64,000 bases of DNA from Leptospiraceae bacterium (lineage in GTDB: Bacteria > Spirochaetota > Leptospiria > Leptospirales > Leptonemataceae). Numbering within the stretch: position 1 is the first letter of the stretch; each line of letters opens with the position of its first letter. Made by a program: the position numbers and the translations under genes. Shown in pieces: positions 57,767 through 64,000 of this stretch. Where the stretch lies: the NCBI GenBank assembly GCA_025059995.1, contig JANXCF010000003.1, positions 1-64,000 on the forward strand, in the 5' to 3' direction. The notes beneath the pieces are model-generated. The model made no database searches. It saw nothing but the letters and a program-made list of their open reading frames with translations, and had not been told where the DNA came from.

Positions 57767-57796
57767 TTGACTCACAAATCAATTTTTTGATATAAC
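57767..57796 (+). promoter_or_regulatory. Candidate promoter of apt
   Basis: TTGACT (57767-57772), an 18-base spacer and TATAAC (57791-57796), giving a leader of about 48 bases before the apt ATG. The best -35/-10 pair I found. Confidence 0.5.
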
Positions 57797-57850
57797 TCAA
57801 ATTACAGTAAGATTTACTTGATTTTATTTATGTAAAAAAAAATTTACAGC

Positions 57851-58399
57851 ATGCATTCTGTAACTGCTGACTATATAAAAACAAAAATCCGAACCATTCC
57901 TAATTGGCCAAAAGAAGGCGTGATGTTTCGGGACATTACTCCCCTATTTCAAGACCCAAAAGCTCTTAGAGGTTTCATGGATGCCTTCGTACAAAGGTAT
58001 ATTGACAAAAAAATTGATGTCGTTGCTGGAATTGATGCTCGTGGTTTTTTGATTGGGGTTGGAATTGCCTATGCCCTGAATGTTTCTTTTGTTCCCATTC
58101 GTAAAAAAGGAAAACTCCCGTGGAAAACCATCTCTCAAGAATATGAACTCGAATATGGAAAAGAAGAAATCGAAATTCATATTGATGCCTGCAAAAAAGG
58201 AGATCGGGTAGTTATCATAGATGATTTGATAGCCACTGGTGGAACCATGCTTGCGGGGATTGAACTCATCCGTAGGTTAGGTGGTGAAGTCGTGGAAGTC
58301 GCTGCCATTGTGGATTTACCTGACCTTGGGGGTTCGAAAAAAATTCAAGAACAAGCTAAAGTTCCTGTTTTTACAATCTGTGAGTTTGAAGGTCATTAG
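57851..58399 (+). CDS. apt: Adenine phosphoribosyltransferase
   Basis: 182 residues. [31 protein letters not shown], the PRPP motif [14 protein letters not shown] and the C-terminal IVDLPDLGG stretch match Apt. It converts adenine plus PRPP to AMP for purine salvage. The 3' end overlaps the small exported protein gene by 14 bases. Confidence 0.96.
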   Translation: MHSVTADYIKTKIRTIPNWPKEGVMFRDITPLFQDPKALRGFMDAFVQRYIDKKIDVVAGIDARGFLIGVGIAYALNVSFVPIRKKGKLPWKTISQEYELEYGKEEIEIHIDACKKGDRVVIIDDLIATGGTMLAGIELIRRLGGEVVEVAAIVDLPDLGGSKKIQEQAKVPVFTICEFEGH

Positions 58400-58766
58400 T
58401 ATTTTTTTCTTTTCTTGTGTAGTTTTGTGGGCAAAGCCTAATAAACCACCCTCTTACGAAGAAGGGAAAAACCTTGCCAAAACCTTAATCGATAGTATCT
58501 TTCCAAGACCAGAACAATCACCCTCATGGGAAATTCATTATGCTCCAAAAGGAAAACGTATTTTGAGAAAAATAGGTCCTCAAGGATGGATTTACTATTA
58601 CCAATACCAAATCAAGATCCCCCTCTATCGAAACTTAGATGGAAATGTTCAAGCCCACTCCTTTCGAGAAGAAACGTTCTTTTTAGTTATCCAACCTCAA
58701 AAGATAGAAATTTCCTTTTTGCGAGAGGATCTTTTACCCGGCCATTCGGGTGTCTTCCTTCAATAA
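58386..58766 (+). CDS. Small exported protein downstream of apt
   Basis: 126 residues from a TTG at 58386, which gives a compact signal peptide ([16 protein letters not shown], then [11 protein letters not shown]). FFFSC could instead be a lipobox. The frame stays open into apt, but that part reads as shadow. The mature part ([20 protein letters not shown]) looks beta-rich; the family is not recognised. It overlaps apt by 14 bases and the convergent M3 peptidase by 33. Confidence 0.6.
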   Translation: MKVISIFFFSCVVLWAKPNKPPSYEEGKNLAKTLIDSIFPRPEQSPSWEIHYAPKGKRILRKIGPQGWIYYYQYQIKIPLYRNLDGNVQAHSFREETFFLVIQPQKIEISFLREDLLPGHSGVFLQ

Positions 58767-60803
58767 TTCGAATTTTTTGAGTAAGGATTCCACTTGGGGT
58801 TCTCTTCCTCGAAATTGTACGTAGAGGACGAGAGGATCCTCTGTGTTTCCTTTTTCTAAGATGGTTTTTCGAAAGCGTGTTGCAACATCACGATTGAAAA
58901 TGCCTTGTTCTTTGAAGAACTGATAGGCATCAGCCTCTAAGACTTCTGCCCATTTGTAGGAATAATACCCTGCAGAATAACCCCCAGCAAAGATGTGAGA
59001 AAAACTTGTGGCAATACATAGTTCTTTTGGTTCTTCAAATAATCGTGTTTTTTCTGTGACTTTTCGTTCAAACTCTTGGATATCGGTAATCTCTTCATAT
59101 GGTGTCGTATGAAAATACATATCCAAAAAACCATATTGAAGTTGAGTGAGAAATTGTATCCCTGCATGGAATGTTTCTGATTTTTTTATGTTATTTAAGA
59201 TTTCTTGTGGAATAGGTTCTTTGGTTTGGTAATGGCGAGCAAAAAGGTCCAAAGTTTCTTTCTCTCGTAGCCAATTTTCCATGATCTGAGAAGGGAGCTC
59301 TACAAAATCCCAATAGACATTTGTTCCTGCTAAACTTCGATATGTAACATTCGAAAAAAGTCCATGCAGTGCATGACCAAACTCATGAAATAATGTTTCC
59401 ACTTCTTCCAAAGTCAATAGAGAAGGTTTGGTTTCTGTGGGTCTTGTAAAATTGCAAACAATCCCAACATGAGGGCGTATCACTTCATCAAAAAACAAAC
59501 CTTGCTCTCTAATAGTGGTCATCCATGCACCGCTTCGTTTTGTCTCTCTGGGAAATAGATCAAAATAAAACAATCCTAAAAATTTCTTATCTTCATCATA
59601 AACCTCATAAACTTGAACCTCTGGATGATAAACAGGAATGTTCTCGTTTCTTTGGAAAGAAAGTCCATAAAGCTTGTTTGCCACCAAAAAAATCCCCTCA
59701 ATCACATTTTCTAAAGAAAAATAAGGTCTTAGAGCTTCTTGATCTAATTGAAATAATTCTTTTTTGTATTTCTCCGAATAAAAACGATAATCCCAAGGAT
59801 GAAGTTTTTCTTTTTCGGGGAAATTTTTTTTAACCCATAATTCCAATTCTTGTAGTTCTTCTTTGGCTTTGGAATAAACATACTGATAGAGTTTTTCTAA
59901 AAACTCAAAAACGTTATTAGGGGTTTTTGCCATTCGTTCTTCTAATACATACTCTGCATGATTTTGATATCCAAGAAGCTTAGCTCTTTTCTCTCTGAGT
60001 TCCAAAATACGCTTAATGATAGGACGATTGTCAAAATTTTCTTGTAAAGCCCGACTACGATAAGCAAGATAGAGTTTTTTTCGAAGTTCTTCTTTTTCTG
60101 CATAGGTCAAAAATGGTAAATACTCAGGAAATTGGAGGGTAAAAACATAGCCCTCTTTGTTACGTTTTTTTGCGTTCTCTTTGCCTTTTTCTTTCAGGAA
60201 TTCTGGTAACCCTTTCAGATCTTCTTCGCTGGTAAGATGTAATTCAAAAGCATTTGTTGCTTTCAGAACATTTTCTGAAAATTTTGGAGAAAGTTTTGCT
60301 AATTCTTCATCGATTTGTCGAAGTTGTTGTTTTTGATCTGGCGGAAGTAAAGCTCCATTTCTTTTGAATTGATTCCAGTAGTATTGAAGGAGTCGTTCTT
60401 GTTCTTTGTTTTGAACTCCTTTTTTGGTTTGATAAACATAATCAACTTTTTGAAATAACTCTTCGTCTAAAAAAACATCATTAGAAAACCTTGCTAAAAA
60501 CGTGGAAACTTCTTGAGCTATTGCTTGGATTTCTTCAATACATTCTGCATTAAATAAAACTTGAAAAATGGAATGAACCTCAAACAACTCTTGGGGAGCC
60601 ACCTCCAAAGCCAAGATGGTATTATTAAAATCAGGAACTTCTGGATTGTTTTTGATTTTCTGGATTCTTTCTTTTGCTAACTTTTCATAATGTTCCAATG
60701 TGGGTAGAAAATCCATTCCTTTTCGTTCAATGATTGTTGTAAAATCAATCGGCTGATGTGGTTGAAGATGAAGTAAAGGATTATAAGTATCACTTTTCAT
60801 CAT
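58734..60803 (-). CDS. M3 family oligopeptidase (PrlC/OpdA-like)
   Basis: 689 residues. The zinc motif FHEFGHALHGLFS (HExxH) and the later SHIFAGGYSAGYYSYKWAEVLEAD (in parts) match oligopeptidase A of family M3A. It degrades short peptides in the cytosol. The 5' region is open with ATGATG at the start (60803/60800). It overlaps the small exported protein gene at its 3' end. Confidence 0.93.
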   Translation of the reverse strand: MMKSDTYNPLLHLQPHQPIDFTTIIERKGMDFLPTLEHYEKLAKERIQKIKNNPEVPDFNNTILALEVAPQELFEVHSIFQVLFNAECIEEIQAIAQEVSTFLARFSNDVFLDEELFQKVDYVYQTKKGVQNKEQERLLQYYWNQFKRNGALLPPDQKQQLRQIDEELAKLSPKFSENVLKATNAFELHLTSEEDLKGLPEFLKEKGKENAKKRNKEGYVFTLQFPEYLPFLTYAEKEELRKKLYLAYRSRALQENFDNRPIIKRILELREKRAKLLGYQNHAEYVLEERMAKTPNNVFEFLEKLYQYVYSKAKEELQELELWVKKNFPEKEKLHPWDYRFYSEKYKKELFQLDQEALRPYFSLENVIEGIFLVANKLYGLSFQRNENIPVYHPEVQVYEVYDEDKKFLGLFYFDLFPRETKRSGAWMTTIREQGLFFDEVIRPHVGIVCNFTRPTETKPSLLTLEEVETLFHEFGHALHGLFSNVTYRSLAGTNVYWDFVELPSQIMENWLREKETLDLFARHYQTKEPIPQEILNNIKKSETFHAGIQFLTQLQYGFLDMYFHTTPYEEITDIQEFERKVTEKTRLFEEPKELCIATSFSHIFAGGYSAGYYSYKWAEVLEADAYQFFKEQGIFNRDVATRFRKTILEKGNTEDPLVLYVQFRGREPQVESLLKKFELLKEDTRMAG

Positions 60804-60903
60804 GAGAATAAAGAAACTTTTTTTCTTTTTTTGTCAAGTGTCAACCCAACCTGATGTTAGAGTAGATATTGACCTATAATTAGTCAAAAAAAAAGTTTAT
60901 CGA

Positions 60904-62067
60904 ATGAAGAGTCGTTGGCAGGAGTTGTGGAAGTTTCTTTTGAGTCGATATTTTTTAATCCCCATCAGTTTAATTGTTTTTTTAGAAATCTTTCTTCGAT
61001 TGGGTTGGTATGATTTTTTTCTCAAACCCCAATCCTATGCAGCAAATATTTTGAGGATCAAACACATCATCAAAACATCCCCAATAAAACCCAATTTCCT
61101 CATTGTAGGTACTTCCGTTCCTCATCAAGGGATACTTTTAGATTTGTTGAATGATTTAGCACAAGCTAATGACCTCCACTGGAAATTCCAGAGCATTGCA
61201 ACACAAGCAGCTTTTTTAGAAACCCAAACTCTACTTTTGGAATATACCCTTCAATATCATCCGCAGATTAAATACATTATACATTTTGCTGATTTGGATT
61301 TTCCATGGCAACAAAGCCGCAATTTAGAAACTGCCAATCGTTCCATGTTAGCTCAGTTTGAGCTCCAAAAAACAATGGAGTTGTTGAAAAAAAATGAATA
61401 TCAAATCACTTTTGAGGACTATCGATTTTTCTATGTGAAGATTTTCACTTACCAACAAGATTTAAAGGATTTTCTTTTGAATCCTTTTGGCAGATGGAAG
61501 AGCATCAAAAAACACCAAGAAAAATCAAATAGCTTATATCCCTATATCAATGATGCAAAATATAGCATTGGGATCTATGCAAAAACGATTCATGAATGTA
61601 TAGAGAATGCAACGAAGGGAATCCCTTTCTTTCAAAACCAAATCCAAATAACTGATGAACCTCACAGAAAAGCCGTTCTCGATACATGCAGACTTTCGGA
61701 AATTGAATTGATGAACGAACCAGAACGAGAACAAAAAGAAAGGCTATTTATCCTCAGACTTTCTAATTTATATAAAATTATTCAAGAACAAAATTTAGGT
61801 TTGATTGTTGTTTTCCCACCCTATTCCTTTTTTGCAAAAAATCTTCGAAAAGAAGAAAAATTTGAATTCTGGAAAAAGACTCTCTTTTCGTTAAATCCAA
61901 ATGTCATATTATTGGATTTACGTTTTGTTTTGGATGATGAAGAAAACTTGACTTACTTTTATGATACAATTCACTTAAACCAATATGGCGCAGAAGTTTT
62001 TACTCGAATTTTTTTCAAGAAGTTATTAGGATTACAAAAAAATTTCGTTTTCAGAGAGCTTAGATAA
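60904..62067 (+). CDS. SGNH-like membrane protein (DUF1574-like)
   Basis: 387 residues. One N-terminal TM helix (about 15-35, FLIPISLIVFLEIFLRLGW) puts the rest outside the inner membrane. NFLIVGTSVPHQGI resembles SGNH block I with Ser, and FYDTIHLNQYGAEVF matches block V (DxxH). That arrangement is seen in the DUF1574 family of Leptospira and in DltD/AlgX-type acyl-modifying proteins. A role in modifying a surface glycan or lipid is inference. Confidence 0.62.
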   Translation: MKSRWQELWKFLLSRYFLIPISLIVFLEIFLRLGWYDFFLKPQSYAANILRIKHIIKTSPIKPNFLIVGTSVPHQGILLDLLNDLAQANDLHWKFQSIATQAAFLETQTLLLEYTLQYHPQIKYIIHFADLDFPWQQSRNLETANRSMLAQFELQKTMELLKKNEYQITFEDYRFFYVKIFTYQQDLKDFLLNPFGRWKSIKKHQEKSNSLYPYINDAKYSIGIYAKTIHECIENATKGIPFFQNQIQITDEPHRKAVLDTCRLSEIELMNEPEREQKERLFILRLSNLYKIIQEQNLGLIVVFPPYSFFAKNLRKEEKFEFWKKTLFSLNPNVILLDLRFVLDDEENLTYFYDTIHLNQYGAEVFTRIFFKKLLGLQKNFVFRELR

Positions 62068-62088
62068 AATTTATTACTTTGTTTTCAT

Positions 62089-62781
62089 ATGAAAATATGC
62101 TATTTTCAACACGTTGATTTCGAAGATCCTGCAGCGATTTTCGATTGGGTAAAAGAGAGAAATTATATCATAAATGGTTTCCATATTTATCAAAATCAAA
62201 TCTTCCCAAATATTGATGATTATGATCTTTTTATCTTCATGGGGGGGTCCATGAGTGTTTATGAAGATGACCAATATCCATGGTTGAAGCAAGAAAAATA
62301 CTTTCTCGAGAAAATTATTAAACAACAAAAAAAGATTTTGGGTATTTGTCTCGGAGCTCAATTAATAGCGGAAGTATTGGGTGCGAAAGTATACCCAAAT
62401 CATCACAAAGAAATCGGATGGCATATAGTCAACTCCACTGATGAAGCAAAGAAATACGGTATTTTTCCTGATGTATTCCATGCATTCCATTGGCATGGAG
62501 ATACTTTTGATAACCCGAATGGTTCCAAACATTTGTTTTATAACGATGCAACCCAACATCAAGGCTTCGTATATCAAGATCACGTTTGGGCTTTTCAGTT
62601 TCACTTAGAAACTAACTTAGATAGCATCCAAAAATTATATCATCATTCGAAAAGTGATTTGAACGCTTTAAATCAAACCTATATTAAACCTTTCAATATC
62701 GAAGAATCCATGATCCATATTCCAACTTCGAATGGAATACTTTTTCGTTTTTTGGATTTTCTAAGTGGGTATCAAAAATAA
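62089..62781 (+). CDS. Class I glutamine amidotransferase-like protein
   Basis: 230 residues. LGICLGAQLIAEVLGAKVYP holds the nucleophile Cys, and WAFQFHLETN supplies His and Glu, so the triad is intact. It is a free-standing GATase1 of the GMP synthase-like/YfeJ type; its amidation partner and substrate are unknown. The C-terminal SNGILFRFLDFL is typical of this group. Confidence 0.83.
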   Translation: MKICYFQHVDFEDPAAIFDWVKERNYIINGFHIYQNQIFPNIDDYDLFIFMGGSMSVYEDDQYPWLKQEKYFLEKIIKQQKKILGICLGAQLIAEVLGAKVYPNHHKEIGWHIVNSTDEAKKYGIFPDVFHAFHWHGDTFDNPNGSKHLFYNDATQHQGFVYQDHVWAFQFHLETNLDSIQKLYHHSKSDLNALNQTYIKPFNIEESMIHIPTSNGILFRFLDFLSGYQK

Positions 62782-62815
62782 AAATGAGTCTCAATTTTAG
62801 CGAAAAATTTTCCTT

Positions 62816-62857
62816 TTGACAACATTATGACAACTTTAATTTTTCATATGATAAAAT
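62816..62857 (+). promoter_or_regulatory. Candidate promoter region of hemA
   Basis: TGACAAC occurs twice (62817-62823 and 62828-62834), 11 bases apart, first within TTGACA and then within ATGACA. ATGACA (62827-62832) with GATAAA (62850-62855) has a 17-base spacer; TAAAAT overlaps. The leader to the hemA ATG would be about 35 bases. Confidence 0.35.
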
Positions 62858-62895
62858 CTGGAATAAAACTATATCAAAGCCAAAAAAGGAACCAT

Positions 62896-64000
62896 ATGAA
62901 CTCTTTAGGCGTCATCAAAGTAAGTCATGAAATGATGGATAGTTTGGAGCTCTTAACCCCTTGGAAAGAAGGCTTGGATTTCTCCAAAGTAAAAGAAATC
63001 ATCCAGCGATCTCCTTATAAGATTGATAGTTTTGTTTTTCTTTCTACATGCAATCGAGTTGAAGTTATTTACAAAATCCATGATCCTCAAAACCACAAAG
63101 CATTTTATCATTATATATTAGAAAACTTTCCCAAAATCCCTATTCAACCTGAACACATTACGGGAAGACCTGTTGCATTACATCTTTTAAAACTTGCTGC
63201 GGGTTTAGAATCCATGGTTCTGGGAGAAACCGAAATCCGATACCAACTCAAAGAAGCAGTAAAACAGAGTTTCCAGAACCAGCTCTTAGATTCTGTTATG
63301 AATCAGTTTTGGCAATCCATCTTTCGTGAAAGTAAGGAAATACGAAAACATATACCATCCAATATACCATTATCAATATCATCTTTAAGCATAAGAAACT
63401 TAGAAGAAAAATTAGGAGGTTTCGCAGCCAAAGAAGAACTCTTTGTTGTTATTGGATCAGGTCCTATCAGCAAAGCAAGTGTTGAATATATCAAAAAATG
63501 GAATGGGAGTAACGTCATTTGGGTAAACCGAACCCTCGAAAAAATACAAGAAGAAGCAGTAAGACTTAATGTTGATACAATTGGATTGGATGTGTTTTTA
63601 GATCAAGAAAGATTTCAAAAAATATACTCCCAACCAATTTGTGCAATTGTGACCGCCACTTCTGCAACATACCCCATTTTGACAAAAGAAATAGTTTCGA
63701 AGATCAAGAAGCAAAAGTTAGTCATTATGGATTTAGCAATCCCGAGTGATGTAGAAGAGGAAGTAAAGACTTTATCTAACGTAACAGTAGTAGATCTCCA
63801 ATCCATCAAGGAACAATTAGAAAAAAACAAGAAACGAAGAGAAGAAGCAGCTAAAAATGCGTTAGAAGTTTTAGAAGATTCTTTTTATCGAGTAGAAACG
63901 GTATGGATTACTTCTATGTCATCACCCATGATTAAAGAAATCCAGGAGAAGGTACATTATCATTCTCGAAAAAGATTAGAGAATCTTTTCCAAGGTCACC
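62896..64000 (+). CDS. hemA: Glutamyl-tRNA reductase, 5' part
   Basis: 368 codons are present and the frame continues past the window edge. The ATG at 62896 has AAGGA five bases ahead. FLSTCNRVEVIY holds the catalytic Cys, GLESMVLGETEIRYQLKEAV the substrate region, and ELFVVIGSGPISKAS then VNRTLEKI the NADPH domain. The final stretch starts the dimerisation helix. It reduces glutamyl-tRNA(Glu) to glutamate-1-semialdehyde, the first step of C5 tetrapyrrole synthesis. Other hem genes may follow to the right. Confidence 0.95.
   Translation, partial: MNSLGVIKVSHEMMDSLELLTPWKEGLDFSKVKEIIQRSPYKIDSFVFLSTCNRVEVIYKIHDPQNHKAFYHYILENFPKIPIQPEHITGRPVALHLLKLAAGLESMVLGETEIRYQLKEAVKQSFQNQLLDSVMNQFWQSIFRESKEIRKHIPSNIPLSISSLSIRNLEEKLGGFAAKEELFVVIGSGPISKASVEYIKKWNGSNVIWVNRTLEKIQEEAVRLNVDTIGLDVFLDQERFQKIYSQPICAIVTATSATYPILTKEIVSKIKKQKLVIMDLAIPSDVEEEVKTLSNVTVVDLQSIKEQLEKNKKRREEAAKNALEVLEDSFYRVETVWITSMSSPMIKEIQEKVHYHSRKRLENLFQGH

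Overview
The window is a very gene-dense stretch (about one third G+C by eye, no gene-free gap above 300 bases) of a diderm heterotroph. Lipoprotein signal peptides, Lgt, an RND permease and a TRAP transporter show a double-membrane envelope. A DUF1574-like SGNH protein, a FecR/class III cyclase operon and a stray FliG-like domain fit a spirochaete of the Leptospira lineage. That placement is inference from gene content, not a tested phylogeny. Nearly all genes are housekeeping. I see no insertion sequence, phage, CRISPR array or rRNA. The two tRNAs lack an encoded CCA, and a CCA-adding enzyme gene is present.

Layout. 1-4 kb: 3' end of a TRAP solute-binding gene, then on the minus strand chorismate synthase, a degenerate S41 protease-like lipoprotein, a PTR1/FolM-like pteridine reductase and FolB. 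4-7.2 kb: rplU-prp-rpmA-obgE-proB. 7.2-16.7 kb, minus strand: tRNA-Leu and tRNA-Cys, Sua5/TsaC, an M16 peptidase, a YheT-like hydrolase, and a tightly coupled operon of membrane cyclase, FecR-domain protein and an exported protein. 16.8-23.8 kb, plus strand: typA, an RsbW-like kinase, a lipoate ligase, glyA, infC-rpmI-rplT and a coiled-coil/zapA pair. 23.8-31.9 kb: serA, a possible voltage-sensor-like membrane protein, an orphan RND permease, an MBL-fold hydrolase and an SH3-like lipoprotein. 31.9-38.7 kb: purS-purQ-nadE, glycogen phosphorylase, a stand-alone FliG C-domain protein and two small envelope proteins. 38.7-44.8 kb: aroE-folC-pepP, lgt, a ferritin-like di-iron protein and an unknown exported protein. 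44.8-48 kb, minus strand: a complete TRAP operon ending in an HMA metallochaperone. 48-56.4 kb: cca, an alkaline phosphatase, rpsF-ssb-rplI-dnaB-radA, a small lipoprotein, tsaD and rpmF. 56.4-64 kb: thiolase, apt plus a small exported protein, M3 peptidase, the DUF1574-like protein, a class I glutamine amidotransferase and the start of hemA.

Themes. Folate and aromatic synthesis (aroC, aroE, folB, folM-like, folC), t6A synthesis (tsaC, tsaD), translation and replication clusters, and central metabolism recur. The most unusual signals are these. (1) The first 77 bases match, without a mismatch and in inverted orientation, the middle of the TRAP dctP gene at 47 kb, at the edge of a sharp internal G+C step in that gene. 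(2) A solitary FliG C-terminal domain lacks the acidic torque residues. (3) An S41-like lipoprotein has lost its catalytic Ser and Lys. (4) The FecR/cyclase operon has a novel-looking cytosolic domain. (5) A Prp protease sits beside an L27 that has no extension to cleave. (6) rpsR is absent from the rpsF-ssb-rplI cluster.
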